Assembly: GCA_001771575.1 (NCBI GenBank)
Contig: MEUD01000001.1
Coordinates: forward strand, 479,277 to 543,276
From: a candidate division WOR-1 bacterium RIFOXYB2_FULL_45_9
Lineage (GTDB): Bacteria; Margulisbacteria; WOR-1; O2-12-FULL-45-9; XYB2-FULL-48-7
DNA: 64,000 nt
Reading direction: 5' to 3'
In this document: piece after piece, positions 25,158-33,748 of the stretch
Position numbering within the stretch: the first letter of the stretch is position 1
Layout of the letters: each line of letters opens with the position of its first letter
Program-made: the position numbers and the translations under genes
The notes under the pieces: model-generated
The model's input: the letters and a program-made list of their open reading frames with translations, nothing else
Database searches by the model: none
Told to the model about the DNA's origin: nothing

Positions 25158-28100
25158 TCATACCGCGACTTTTTCCCTCTTCCTCACGCTCATTTTAACA
25201 TCAACCGAACCGCTTCCCAAGAGCTTTTCCAGCTCTTCGACCAGCGATGGGTCGATCGCGACCCGGAATTCAGGCCCCAGTTCAACGCTCTTCCCATCCA
25301 TTTTAATGATGACCGGATCCCCCCCGGGAAAGCGGCCAAGCAGAGCGCGGAGCTGGCTTAAGATCTGCTGGTTGTTAAAATCGACCAGTTCAATAAAAAT
25401 GGTCCGGGTCTTTTCAAACCCTTTGAGCGGTTCTACCGTCTCGGCAACGACGTTCAGCTCTTCGGTCCGCGAATCTCGGTTGAGCTTCCCTTTGATCACC
25501 ACCACTTCGTCATTGTTGAGGATAGCGGAGGCTTTCTCAAAAACCTTGGGAAAGACGACCAATCCGACCAGGCCGGAGAGGTCTTCGATCGCCGCGATCA
25601 GCATATTGTCCCCCCGCTTGGTCACCACTTTACGACTGTTGGTCAGCATTCCGGCGATCGTCACCACCTGTTCTTCTTTCATATCCTGGATATCGATCGC
25701 CTGGACGCTCGCCATCCCTTCCAGGGCGTCCCGCACGTGGTCAAGCGGGTGGGAAGAAATGTAGAGGCCAAGGAACTCTTTTTCCAAACGGAGGAGCTCT
25801 TCGGGCGGATATTCCGGGGTGTCGACCGCCGCCGGACCGGTTTCTCTGCGGGTCTGAACCGGCTGGTCGCCGCCAAAAAGCATCTCCTGCCCGCTGGCGA
25901 TCTCTTTGAGCTGGGCGGAAACGTCCCCCATGATCCTGGCCAAATTCTCGACCAGGTAAGCCCGTCCCAACCCGAGCGAATCAAAGGCGCCGCACTTGAT
26001 CAGGCTTTCGATCACCTTCTTGTTGACCGCCCGGCTGTCGATCCGGCGGATAAAATCGTCGATCGAAGTGAACGGCCCCCCAGCTTTTCGAGCGGCCAGG
26101 ATCGATTCGATCGCCGCGATCCCAACGTTCTTGATCGCGCCGATCCCATAGCGGACCCCCTGCCTGGTCACGGTGTAATTTTTTTCGCTCTCGTTGACGT
26201 CCGGCTGAAGCATCTTGATCCCCATCTTTTTCGCTTCCGCCATATAAAGCCTGGTCTTATCGGTGTTCCCGATGATCGAGGTCAAAAGGGCGGCCATAAA
26301 CTCGACCGGATAGTTGGCTTTGAGGTACGCGGTCTGGTACGAGATAAACGCGTAAGAGGTGGAATGCGATTTGTTGAACCCGTACCCGGCAAATTTGGCG
26401 CACAAGTCAAAGAGCGCGGTCGCTTTCGCTTTGGAGACCCCCTTCTTGACCGCTCCGTCGACGAAAAACTCTTTTTGGCGGGCCATCTCCTTGACTTTTT
26501 TCTTCCCCATGGCGGCGCGGAGAATGTCCGCCTGCCCCATGGTAAAGCCAGCGATTTTACTGGCGATCTCCATAACCTGCTCCTGATAAAGAATGACCCC
26601 ATAGGTCTCGCGGAGGATCGGCTGGAGCTGGGGGAGATCGTAATGGATCGGGATCTTGCCGTGCTTCCGTTTAACGAAATCGTCGACCATCCCGGATTCC
26701 AGCGGCCCCGGACGGTAGAGGGCGAGCAGGGCGATAATTTCTTCAAAGGTCGTCGGGTTAAGCGATTTGATCAGGGTCCGCATCCCCTGGCTCTCCAGCT
26801 GGAAGATCCCCATCGTGTCCCCTTCGGCAAGCCGCCGGTAGGTCTTTTCGTCATCCAGCGGAATGGTATTAGGGTCCATCTCGATCCCCTGGGTCACTTT
26901 CAAGAGATCGCGAACATAGGCGATCATCGTCAGGTTGCGCAGGCCCAGGAAGTCCATTTTCAGCAGACCGATCTTCTCCAGGTCGGTCATGGTGTACTGG
27001 GTGACGATCACGTTCTCGTCCAATTTTTGCAGGGGGGCGTATTCCGAGACCGGTTTTTGCGAGATAACTACCCCCGCCGCGTGGACCGAAGCGTGGCGGG
27101 CCATCCCCTCGATCTTCATCGCGGTATCGAGAAGTTGTTTGATCCTGGGATCGCCATCGTAGAGGGCGCGCAGATCTTTAACGCTCTCCAGCGCCCCTTT
27201 CAGGTCAACGTCGGGACCAAAGGGGACCAGTTTGGCGATCTTGTCGACTTCCGGGAGCGGGACCTGCAGGACCCGTCCGACGTCGCGGATCGCCCCTCTC
27301 GCCGCCATCGTCCCGAAGGTGACTATCTGGGCGACGTGGTCGCTCCCGTATTTTTTGGAGACGTATTCAATGACCTCTCCCCGGCGTTCGAAGCAGAAGT
27401 CAACGTCGATATCAGGCATGGAGACGCGCTCATCGTTCAAGAAACGCTCAAAGATCAGCCCATACTTAAGAGGATCGATATTGGTGATCCCCAGCGCGTA
27501 GGAGACAATGCTCCCGGCCGCCGAACCCCTTCCCGGCCCAACCTCGATCCCGCTCAACTTCGCCCAATTGATAAAATCCTGAACAATTAAAAAGTAAGCG
27601 GCATACCCCATTTTTTCAATGACGTACAGCTCGTATTTGACCCGGTCAATGATCTCCGGCGGTAGAAGGACCTTTCCGTCCGGGCTGACGGTTTCGTGGT
27701 ACCTTTTTTTAATCCCCTCCCAAACCAATTTTTCCATGAACGTGTCGGGGTTATCCCCTTCAGGGACGGTAAAGTCAGGAAGATGGAGTTTGCCGATCTC
27801 GATCTCCAGATTGCATTTTTCAGCGATCTCCACCGTACTCTTGATCGCTTCAGGGGTCTCCCTGAAGAGCTCGATCATCTCCTCCGGCGACTTGTAGTAA
27901 AACTCCTTGGTCTCCATCTTAAAACGGTTAGTGTCGGCATGAAAGGCGTTGGTCTGGATGCAGAGGAGAATATCCTGGTAATAGACATCTTCTTTATTGA
28001 CGCAGTGAACGTCGTTGGTCGCGACCAGTTTGACGGCGGTCTCTTTAGAAAGCCGGATCAGCTCCGGATTGAGACCGGCCAGCTCCGGCAGGCCAAGCTC

Positions 28101-28634
28101 CATGATCTCAATGTAAAAGTCTTCACCGGCCAGCTCCTTGTACCAGAGGGCGGTTTTTTTGGCTTCGTCATAATGGCCTCCCCTGATCAGCTTGGCGATC
28201 TCCCCTCCGGCACACCCCGACATCAGGACCAGATCTTTAGCGTACTGTTTAAGCAGATCTTTGTCGACCCTGGGCCTTGAGTAAAAACCTTCGATCGAAG
28301 CGATGGAGACCATCTTGATCAGGTTCTTATAACCCGCCTCATTCTTGGCCAGAGCGGTCAAATGGAACGGGGAGCGGTCCTCTTTGGTCTCTTTATCAAA
28401 GCGGGTCCGGGGGGCGACGTAGAGCTCGCACCCGATGATCGGTTTAATCCCCAGCTCTCTGGCCGCCAGGTAGAACTCGACCGCCGCGTACATGTTGCCG
28501 TGGTCGGTCACCGCTACTGCCGTTTGGCCGTATTCCTTGGCCTTAGCCAGCAGGTCAGCTATCCGGCAGGCGCCGTCAAGCAGACTGTATTCGGTATGGT
28601 TATGGAGATGGACAAACTTCTTTCCGTGTGGCAT
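25158..28634 (-). CDS. dnaE: DNA polymerase III alpha subunit
   Basis: 1158 residues, full length. This is the replicative polymerase catalytic subunit. The PHP domain begins FVHLHNHTEYSLLDG (about 7-21). The palm aspartates lie in PDIDVDF (about residues 403-409) and KMDFLGLRNL. A helix-hairpin-helix region (about 860-890, GIGAIKNVG) and an OB fold (VTIAGMLTNSRKVVTKRG) follow. It is DnaE1-type rather than PolC. The ATG at 28634 has no SD; an extended -10 TGTTATAAT ends 9 nt before it. Confidence 0.97.
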   Translation of the reverse strand: MPHGKKFVHLHNHTEYSLLDGACRIADLLAKAKEYGQTAVAVTDHGNMYAAVEFYLAARELGIKPIIGCELYVAPRTRFDKETKEDRSPFHLTALAKNEAGYKNLIKMVSIASIEGFYSRPRVDKDLLKQYAKDLVLMSGCAGGEIAKLIRGGHYDEAKKTALWYKELAGEDFYIEIMELGLPELAGLNPELIRLSKETAVKLVATNDVHCVNKEDVYYQDILLCIQTNAFHADTNRFKMETKEFYYKSPEEMIELFRETPEAIKSTVEIAEKCNLEIEIGKLHLPDFTVPEGDNPDTFMEKLVWEGIKKRYHETVSPDGKVLLPPEIIDRVKYELYVIEKMGYAAYFLIVQDFINWAKLSGIEVGPGRGSAAGSIVSYALGITNIDPLKYGLIFERFLNDERVSMPDIDVDFCFERRGEVIEYVSKKYGSDHVAQIVTFGTMAARGAIRDVGRVLQVPLPEVDKIAKLVPFGPDVDLKGALESVKDLRALYDGDPRIKQLLDTAMKIEGMARHASVHAAGVVISQKPVSEYAPLQKLDENVIVTQYTMTDLEKIGLLKMDFLGLRNLTMIAYVRDLLKVTQGIEMDPNTIPLDDEKTYRRLAEGDTMGIFQLESQGMRTLIKSLNPTTFEEIIALLALYRPGPLESGMVDDFVKRKHGKIPIHYDLPQLQPILRETYGVILYQEQVMEIASKIAGFTMGQADILRAAMGKKKVKEMARQKEFFVDGAVKKGVSKAKATALFDLCAKFAGYGFNKSHSTSYAFISYQTAYLKANYPVEFMAALLTSIIGNTDKTRLYMAEAKKMGIKMLQPDVNESEKNYTVTRQGVRYGIGAIKNVGIAAIESILAARKAGGPFTSIDDFIRRIDSRAVNKKVIESLIKCGAFDSLGLGRAYLVENLARIMGDVSAQLKEIASGQEMLFGGDQPVQTRRETGPAAVDTPEYPPEELLRLEKEFLGLYISSHPLDHVRDALEGMASVQAIDIQDMKEEQVVTIAGMLTNSRKVVTKRGDNMLIAAIEDLSGLVGLVVFPKVFEKASAILNNDEVVVIKGKLNRDSRTEELNVVAETVEPLKGFEKTRTIFIELVDFNNQQILSQLRALLGRFPGGDPVIIKMDGKSVELGPEFRVAIDPSLVEELEKLLGSGSVDVKMSVRKREKVAV

Positions 28635-28643
28635 TGGGGGTTC

Positions 28644-28652
28644 ATTATAACA
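28644..28652 (-). promoter_or_regulatory. consensus extended -10 for dnaE, predicts leaderless mRNA
   Basis: A perfect TGTTATAAT at 28652-28644 is followed by 9 nt (GAACCCCCA) and the ATG. It sits immediately after the terminator of the upstream gene, so dnaE has its own promoter. Confidence 0.65.
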
Positions 28653-28692
28653 AAAAAGACCGCGCCGCTCAACGCGGCGTTCGGCCTTTTTT
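28652..28692 (-). terminator. intrinsic terminator of the DUF5679 gene
   Basis: Minus strand: GGCCG-AA-CGCCGC, loop GTTGA, GCGGCG-CGGTC, then six T. It is a strong rho-independent signature 24 nt after the DUF5679 stop, and an A6 on the other side makes it possibly bidirectional. Confidence 0.85.
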
Positions 28693-28715
28693 GCGTTCCG
28701 ACTTAATTAGAGAGA

Positions 28716-28862
28716 CTAGCCACCGATCTTAAACATGCTGGTGCCGCAAACAGGACATTTCCCCTTGGAGGCTTTGCGACCATTTTTCATCGTCACCTGT
28801 TTAACGTCATTCATGATCTGTTTCTTTTTGCACTTCACGCAATAAGCTTCAACATCTGCCAT
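28716..28862 (-). CDS. DUF5679 zinc-ribbon mini-protein
   Basis: 48 residues: MADVEAYCVKCKKKQIM, then KQVTMKNGRKASKG and KCPVCGTSMFKIGG. Two CxxC pairs (C8/C11 and near C37/C40) form a zinc ribbon, and the sequence follows DUF5679 closely. Function is unknown; such proteins resemble small ribbons bound to nucleic acid or topoisomerase tails. The start is the ATG at 28862, preceded by a perfect SD AAGGAGGTGG. A longer in-frame start at 28922 would cover the promoter. It is flanked by a clear promoter and terminator, so it is monocistronic. Confidence 0.88.
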   Translation of the reverse strand: MADVEAYCVKCKKKQIMNDVKQVTMKNGRKASKGKCPVCGTSMFKIGG

Positions 28863-28894
28863 CGAAAAATCCACCTCCTTACTGAATACGAGGC

Positions 28895-28922
28895 ATTTTA
28901 CACTAATGAAAAGAAGTGTCAA
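28895..28922 (-). promoter_or_regulatory. sigma70 promoter of the DUF5679 gene
   Basis: Perfect -35 TTGACA (28922-28917), 16-nt spacer, -10 TAAAAT (28900-28895). The leader of about 25 nt contains the SD. Confidence 0.8.
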
Positions 28923-29009
28923 GGGGGGAAGGAATGCGCTAAAAAAGAATCCTTGACCAAACAGCAGTTAGTTGCTTGGAGGAAACCTGCGACTTCGTGG
29001 TTCCTTGGG

Positions 29010-29120
29010 GAACACTGCCTCTGTCTCCCTTTATTAACCGCGCAATTAATTGCGCGGTTAAATGAAAGTACGGGTTCCCTTCTTCCCTCTTCCCTTGCTT
29101 TCCCCTGATCCCTCTGTTAG
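29010..29120 (-). repeat. G/A-rich degenerate repeat, split block D
   Basis: Minus-strand purine tracts lie on both sides of the 28-bp palindrome: AGAGGGATCAGGGGAAAGC near 29115 and GGAGACAGAGGCA near 29020. The latter is an exact 13-mer of block A, and AGAGGGATC also occurs in block B. Unlike A-C it does not follow a recognisable stop codon. Confidence 0.5.
29034..29061. repeat. perfect 28-bp palindrome
   Basis: TTAACCGCGCAATT followed by its exact complement. It lies in the 309-base gap between divergent genes and shares TTAACCGCG with the hairpins at the uvrA and rmd stops. The rest of the gap holds the DUF5679 promoter, purine-rich tracts and a promoter for the next gene. Confidence 0.75.
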
Positions 29121-29128
29121 AATGCCTC

Positions 29129-29157
29129 TTGAACGCATGTTTTTGGCTATTTAATAC
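29129..29157 (+). promoter_or_regulatory. possible promoter of the charged-protein gene
   Basis: -35 TTGAAC (29129-29134), 17-nt spacer, -10 TAATAC (29152-29157). The ATG at 29172 is 14 nt beyond, with no SD, so the leader would be very short. Confidence 0.4.
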
Positions 29158-29171
29158 GATAAATATATATA

Positions 29172-29972
29172 ATGGCTGAACAATTCATTACCCCAATTGT
29201 TCCAAATATTGGCCCGGTCGGAGAAGCAGTCGCCGGGAACGCCGGAGCTGTTTTTACCGCAACAGACAAGAAAATAATCAAAGAACGGGTCGGCGACGAA
29301 GTAAATCCAACCAGAAACTTCGGGGAGGTCTTTCTAAGCCGGAGTTTAACCCCTAAAGTTGAAAATGAGCTTACCTCTGTTCAGCCGGAAGAGAACCCAA
29401 AAGAGATCGAAAGCCGCCGTAAGGACCACGAGAGAATGCTCAAGCACGCCCCGATCGCCGTCGCTCGCGACCGGGTAGAGATCACAAACCTGACTCCGGA
29501 AGAGCGATTAATGGAAAAGCCGGCCGAATTCAACGCTCCAGCGGATGAGACGATCACTATTGCCACGGAGGACGATCAAAAGCGGGAAGAACAGAAAAAA
29601 CGCGAAACACTCCGCAAAGAGACCTCCAAGATCGCGAAAGAGCTCCTGCTCAATTCAACTTCGCTTTTTGATCAATTCACGATCGAGCAAAACGAGCTTC
29701 ACACCCTAGTCTCCCGGATCAAAGAACATCACCTAAAACGGCTCCTCTGCGCCAGCCGGGAAGAATTTGAGAAGCTGACCGAACAAATCAAAACGGAGAC
29801 CCTGCATTCCGCCAAACCGGAAGCAAAGGGATGGATCGAAGCGCAGTTAAAGGAACTGACCAAAAGCGCGGCTGATTACAAATTAAAACTTCTCCGTTCG
29901 CTTCAGGATATGGGCTTTAACCCGATACGGGATAAGAACATCAAGTGGCTCGAGAAGATCGTTAACCTCTAA
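29172..29972 (+). CDS. highly charged helical protein, unrecognised
   Basis: 266 residues, no signal peptide or membrane helix. Residues 1-30 are Gly/Ala/Val-rich (MAEQFITPIVPNIGPVGEAV). A middle part of about 80 residues is low-complexity Glu/Lys/Pro. Residues 140-266 look like coiled-coil or helical bundle (RETLRKETSKIAKELLLNS, EAQLKELTKSAADYKLKLL). I do not recognise the family. It is the only plus-strand gene between 20 and 64 kb and ends overlapping queE convergently by 4 nt. Confidence 0.6.
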   Translation: MAEQFITPIVPNIGPVGEAVAGNAGAVFTATDKKIIKERVGDEVNPTRNFGEVFLSRSLTPKVENELTSVQPEENPKEIESRRKDHERMLKHAPIAVARDRVEITNLTPEERLMEKPAEFNAPADETITIATEDDQKREEQKKRETLRKETSKIAKELLLNSTSLFDQFTIEQNELHTLVSRIKEHHLKRLLCASREEFEKLTEQIKTETLHSAKPEAKGWIEAQLKELTKSAADYKLKLLRSLQDMGFNPIRDKNIKWLEKIVNL

Positions 29973-30712
29973 GCCAGCCCCATAAGTTTATGAACCTGCG
30001 GGATCACCCGAACGCTCTTCAACTTTCTTTTGGCCGCGGTGTGAAAAGCCAGGAGATGCTGAGCGTCGGGACGGTGCTTAACCAAACCATGAGGTGTGAC
30101 CGGCTGGATAATAAAAGGGATCCGCTCATCGACCTCGGCGACCAGAGCCGCCGCTTCTTCCAGCTCCTTGATCTTCGTCTCTTTCCCGACGACAACCTTA
30201 ACGAAGAGCTCTTTTAAGAACGCCGTTTCGAGAAATTCGCGGTGTTCTTTCCAGTAAGCGGACTGGCCGGTCGTACTGGGAAGTTTAATGTCCATCGCCA
30301 CAATGTCGACCTCTTCAATGATCTCCGCTAAAAAACCGGGCAAGACCCCGTTGCTTTCCAGGTAGATCGGTAGTTTGACCTCTTTTTTGACCACCGGTAA
30401 AAACTCTTTTAAAAAATTCACCTGCAGGAGGGGTTCTCCCCCGGTCAAGCTGATCGAGTGATGGACCCCGACCGGCTTGTTCAAGCCGGCCACTTCGCCG
30501 ACCAACCGCTCGACGGAGACCGGGTTATCCAGATTTTCGGTCCTTTCGATCCGGTAACTTTTGGTCAGTTCCAGCGCGGCGGGAGAATCGCAATACTGGC
30601 AGTTCAGATTGCAGGTCGCGAAGCGAACAAAGATCTGCCGCTCTCCGACATACGGCCCCTCTCCCTGAATTGAAGTAAAAAGCTCGTTAAGCTGGGCGTT
30701 CGTGGTGCTCAT
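29969..30712 (-). CDS. queE: 7-carboxy-7-deazaguanine synthase
   Basis: A 247-residue radical SAM enzyme converting 6-carboxytetrahydropterin to CDG for queuosine or other 7-deazaguanines. The N-terminus LFTSIQGEGPYVGERQIFVR is diagnostic, and the cluster motif CNLNCQYC (CxxxCxxC) is at about residues 34-41. HSISLTGGEPLLQ is the SAM-binding GGEP segment. The start lies 26 nt inside the end of the WecA-like gene. No other queuosine gene is in the window. Confidence 0.92.
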   Translation of the reverse strand: MSTTNAQLNELFTSIQGEGPYVGERQIFVRFATCNLNCQYCDSPAALELTKSYRIERTENLDNPVSVERLVGEVAGLNKPVGVHHSISLTGGEPLLQVNFLKEFLPVVKKEVKLPIYLESNGVLPGFLAEIIEEVDIVAMDIKLPSTTGQSAYWKEHREFLETAFLKELFVKVVVGKETKIKELEEAAALVAEVDERIPFIIQPVTPHGLVKHRPDAQHLLAFHTAAKRKLKSVRVIPQVHKLMGLA

Positions 30713-31736
30713 AAACCTTGACCCGAAGAAGGAGCATGGTAAAGCTCACAAAAAAGACCGCCACAATAAGCAGGAGGGCGAAAAACTGCTGGATATCGGC
30801 CCTGATCATCGCCAGACCGATCGAGCCCAGGACGATCTGGACCGCGTACAGGGTCAAGACCGTCGCCTTCTGGGAAAAGCCCATCAGGTGGATCCGATGA
30901 TGGGAATGGTCCTTCCCCGGCTGGCTGAACTTTATCCGATGAAGAAAACGGTTGGAAAAAACAAAGTAGGTGTCAAAGATCGGGATCCCCAGGATGATCA
31001 GCGGCACGACAAATGAAATGATCTGCAGACGCTCGATCCCCAGTGAGAGGGCGATGTTCCACAAAGTAAAGATATTGAGCTTGACCGCCAGCATCGCCAT
31101 CAGGAACCCTAGGAGGGTCGATCCGGCCTCGCCTAAAAAGATCGAAGCGGGATTAAAGTTGTAGCGTAAAAAGCCGAGCGCCCCCCCCATGATCGCCAGC
31201 GATAATAAAAGCAGGTCCTGCTGTCCGCTGTTAACCGCCAAAACGGCAAAAAATCCGGCCGTGAGGCAGGAGAGCCCGGCGACCAAACCATCCATCCCGT
31301 CGAGCATGTTCATGGAGTTGGTCATAAAGGTGATAAAACAAGCGGTGATCAGCCAATTGATCCAATCCATGGAGAAAAAAGTTAACGTTATCCCGGAAAA
31401 ATATATAAACATGAATGAAAAAAGCAGATGGGAAAGTATCTTGTTCCGGGCCCTGATCTTGATATCGGCATCATCGATCAAACCAAAAACAACAAAAAGG
31501 AAACCAAAGAGGAGGACCGACCATAATTCCCGCTGGTTTGGAAAATAAAAAAGCAAGCCCATGGCAATCGCTAAAAGGATTGCTTCCCCTCCCATTCGCG
31601 GGATCGGCTGGTCATGGATTTTGCGAAAGCCCGGTTTATCAAGGATCCCGGTCTTAACGGAGAGCCATTTGGCAAGCGGAGTAAAAATAAGCGCACCGAT
31701 TAGCGAGATAATAAAGACCATCAAATTTGTGACCAT
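30687..31736 (-). CDS. WecA/TagO/MraY-family polyprenyl-phosphate sugar-1-phosphate transferase
   Basis: A 349-residue, about eleven-helix membrane enzyme. Cytoplasmic motifs include GLIDDADIKIRARNK (DD pair, about 86-100), NSMNMLDGMDGLVAG (about 137-151) and DHSHHRIHLMG, the HxxHH-type loop of the WecA/TagO branch. It should load HexNAc-1-phosphate onto undecaprenyl phosphate, the first membrane step of glycan assembly. It sits just beyond the end of the glycan locus and shares an operon with queE. Its own TATAAT lies 8 nt before the ATG with no SD. Confidence 0.9.
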   Translation of the reverse strand: MVTNLMVFIISLIGALIFTPLAKWLSVKTGILDKPGFRKIHDQPIPRMGGEAILLAIAMGLLFYFPNQRELWSVLLFGFLFVVFGLIDDADIKIRARNKILSHLLFSFMFIYFSGITLTFFSMDWINWLITACFITFMTNSMNMLDGMDGLVAGLSCLTAGFFAVLAVNSGQQDLLLLSLAIMGGALGFLRYNFNPASIFLGEAGSTLLGFLMAMLAVKLNIFTLWNIALSLGIERLQIISFVVPLIILGIPIFDTYFVFSNRFLHRIKFSQPGKDHSHHRIHLMGFSQKATVLTLYAVQIVLGSIGLAMIRADIQQFFALLLIVAVFFVSFTMLLLRVKVYEHHERPA

Positions 31737-31744
31737 TACAGGTA

Positions 31745-31773
31745 ATTATAGAACAATAAATGCTGGGGGGCAA
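31745..31773 (-). promoter_or_regulatory. promoter of the wecA-like/queE operon, predicts leaderless mRNA
   Basis: -35 TTGCCC (31773-31768), 17-nt spacer, perfect -10 TATAAT (31750-31745), then 8 nt (TACCTGTA) to the ATG at 31736. Confidence 0.65.
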
Positions 31774-31785
31774 TTATTTAACCGC

Positions 31786-31830
31786 TAACCGCGGAATTCT
31801 TGCCCGCCGCAGGAGGGAATTCCGCGGTTA
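31786..31830 (-). repeat. 14-bp hairpin built on the rmd stop codon, end of the glycan locus
   Basis: Arms TAACCGCGGAATTC (31786-31799) and GAATTCCGCGGTTA (31817-31830) pair perfectly around a 17-nt loop. The rmd TAA is the first three bases of the transcript-side arm. No U-run follows; it may stabilise the 3' end or assist termination. Confidence 0.65.
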
Positions 31831-32772
31831 AACTAATTTTCTCCAGTACTCCAAAATATCGACCAGGGTCTTTTCGATAGATATACCAGGCCGCCAGCCG
31901 GTCTCTTTTTGAAGTTTACGATTATCAATTTTCATGCTGGTCAGGTCGGAGGGCCGACAGCGCTCGGGATCAATTGTCACCTTGATCGGCACCCTGGCTA
32001 AACCGATCAGTCGGTCCACCAGCTCTTTTAGCCGCCGGGTCTCTCCGCGGCAAATGTTATAGGCTTCGCCGCTTCTCCCTTTTTCCGCCATAAGGATGTA
32101 AGCATCCACAACGTCACGGACATCGGTAAAATCACGATCCATCTCGATATTGCCGACCCTGATCTCCCCTCCTCCGGTCTTTTCCAGTTCGACGATCTGG
32201 CTGGCGACGGAAGGGAGGAACAAAGGCTTTGTTTGTCGCGGGCCGATATAACTTGCTGGCCGGGCGATAATGATCTTTAGTCCGTAGTTTTTCGCGTAAA
32301 CTTTCCCAAGCATATCAACCGATGCCTTGCTGACCGCGTAGTGGCTCCTGGGGAGGATCGGGGCCTCTTCATCAATTAACAAGTGATTAGTTAACGATTC
32401 GCCATAGATCTCACTGGATGAAGCCAGCAACAAGGCCGCGCCGGGGAGTTTGAGCCGCGAGATCTCCAATAGATTTAAACTCCCTAAAACATTGACCTCA
32501 AAACACCGGCGGGGATCGCTTAAGGAGTCGTTGACGTTGCTGATCGCGGCCAGATGATATATTTCATCCGGTTTTTCGGCCAACAAAGCTTTTTCAAGCG
32601 AACGGTAATCGTTGAGGTCCAACGTGATCAGAGATAATTTTGGAATTCCAGCGAGATTATCAAGCGGGGTCCCGGATTGAATTGAACCGGAAACTTGCCG
32701 TCCTTTTTTGATCAGGGATTCTGCCAGATAGCTCCCGGCAAAGCCGTTAATGCCGGTAATAAAGGCTTTCAT
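31828..32772 (-). CDS. rmd: GDP-6-deoxy-D-mannose (4-keto) reductase-like SDR
   Basis: A 314-residue extended SDR. TGINGFAGSYL (6-16) binds NAD(P), SSSEIYG and HYAVSKASVD (Y/K pair) are catalytic, and GNIEMDRDFTDVRDVVDAY is the signature stretch of RMD/GDP-fucose-type enzymes. The C-terminal RPSDLTSMKIDNRKL also fits Rmd. It directly follows gmd, so the pair should make GDP-D-rhamnose (Rmd) or a related GDP-6-deoxyhexose. It is the last gene of the glycan locus. Confidence 0.85.
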   Translation of the reverse strand: MKAFITGINGFAGSYLAESLIKKGRQVSGSIQSGTPLDNLAGIPKLSLITLDLNDYRSLEKALLAEKPDEIYHLAAISNVNDSLSDPRRCFEVNVLGSLNLLEISRLKLPGAALLLASSSEIYGESLTNHLLIDEEAPILPRSHYAVSKASVDMLGKVYAKNYGLKIIIARPASYIGPRQTKPLFLPSVASQIVELEKTGGGEIRVGNIEMDRDFTDVRDVVDAYILMAEKGRSGEAYNICRGETRRLKELVDRLIGLARVPIKVTIDPERCRPSDLTSMKIDNRKLQKETGWRPGISIEKTLVDILEYWRKLV

Positions 32773-33732
32773 TTAGGCTTTTTGCTGAAGCTTAAGATCG
32801 GAATCAACCATCATTTTCACCAGCGCGTCAAAACTGACCTTTGGTTTCCAGCCCAGGGTCTTTCGGGCTTTGGTATTGTCCGCGACCAAAGACTCGACTT
32901 CCGCCGGCCGCAAAAGACGCTTATCGATACTCACGTATTTTTTATAATCAAGGCCGACATACCCGAACGCGATCTCAAGAAATTCGCGCACGCTGTGAGA
33001 TTCTCCGGTCCCAATGACAAAATCAGAAGCTTTAGGCTGTTGAAGCATTAGATACATCGCCTCAACGTAGTCCCCCGCGAAACCCCAATCCCGCCGGGCC
33101 TCCAGATTGCCCAGCATCAGCTTGTCCAGCTTGCCAAGCTTGATCCTGGCGACGGAGTCGGAGATCTTGCGGGTAACAAACTCTTTTCCCCGCCGCGGCG
33201 ATTCGTGGTTAAAAAGGATCCCGGAACAGGCGAATAAGTTATACGATTCCCGGTAGTTAACGGTGATAAAGTGCCCGTACGCTTTTGCCACTCCATAGGG
33301 ACTTCGGGGATAGAATGGGGTCGTTTCTTTCTGCGGGCTCTCCAAAACCTTCCCGAACATCTCGCTTGAGGAAGCCTGGTAGTATTTGATCTTTGGATCG
33401 ACCAGACGGATCGCTTCCAGCATCCTGGTCACGCCCAAAGCGGTAAATTCACCGGTCAAGACCGGCTGGTTCCAGGAAGTTGGGACAAACGATTGGGCCG
33501 CCAGATTGTAAACCTCGACCGGTTTTACTTCCTGAATAACTTCGATGATCGACAGCTGGTCAAGCAGGTCAGCCTGCTTGAGCGATATTTTGTCCATCAA
33601 ATGATTGATGCGATCATAACTTTCGGTACTTGAGCGCCGGACCATGCCAAAAACTTCATACCCTTTGCTAAGTAAAAGTTCCGCTAAATATGACCCATCC
33701 TGTCCTGTTATCCCGGTAATTAGTGCTTTCAT
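32773..33732 (-). CDS. gmd: GDP-mannose 4,6-dehydratase
   Basis: 319 residues. The motifs [41 protein letters not shown] and [12 protein letters not shown] (YxxxK) are standard for Gmd, which makes GDP-4-keto-6-deoxymannose. The later NHESPRRG and [16 protein letters not shown] stretches are also diagnostic. The ATG at 33732 lies 6 nt after SD AAGGAG; an in-frame TTG two codons earlier is less likely. It abuts rmd. Confidence 0.94.
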   Translation of the reverse strand: MKALITGITGQDGSYLAELLLSKGYEVFGMVRRSSTESYDRINHLMDKISLKQADLLDQLSIIEVIQEVKPVEVYNLAAQSFVPTSWNQPVLTGEFTALGVTRMLEAIRLVDPKIKYYQASSSEMFGKVLESPQKETTPFYPRSPYGVAKAYGHFITVNYRESYNLFACSGILFNHESPRRGKEFVTRKISDSVARIKLGKLDKLMLGNLEARRDWGFAGDYVEAMYLMLQQPKASDFVIGTGESHSVREFLEIAFGYVGLDYKKYVSIDKRLLRPAEVESLVADNTKARKTLGWKPKVSFDALVKMMVDSDLKLQQKA

Positions 33733-33748
33733 CTCCAACTCCTTAGTT

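Noticed and set aside
25737-27590. Long plus-strand frame of about 617 codons
   Set aside because: It is antisense to dnaE, which has full family motifs; the composition is that of a shadow of a real gene.
28981-29010. Second copy of the 10621 hairpin (GGAAACCTGC word)
   Set aside because: Only the first ten bases agree, and the second arm does not form a comparable stem.
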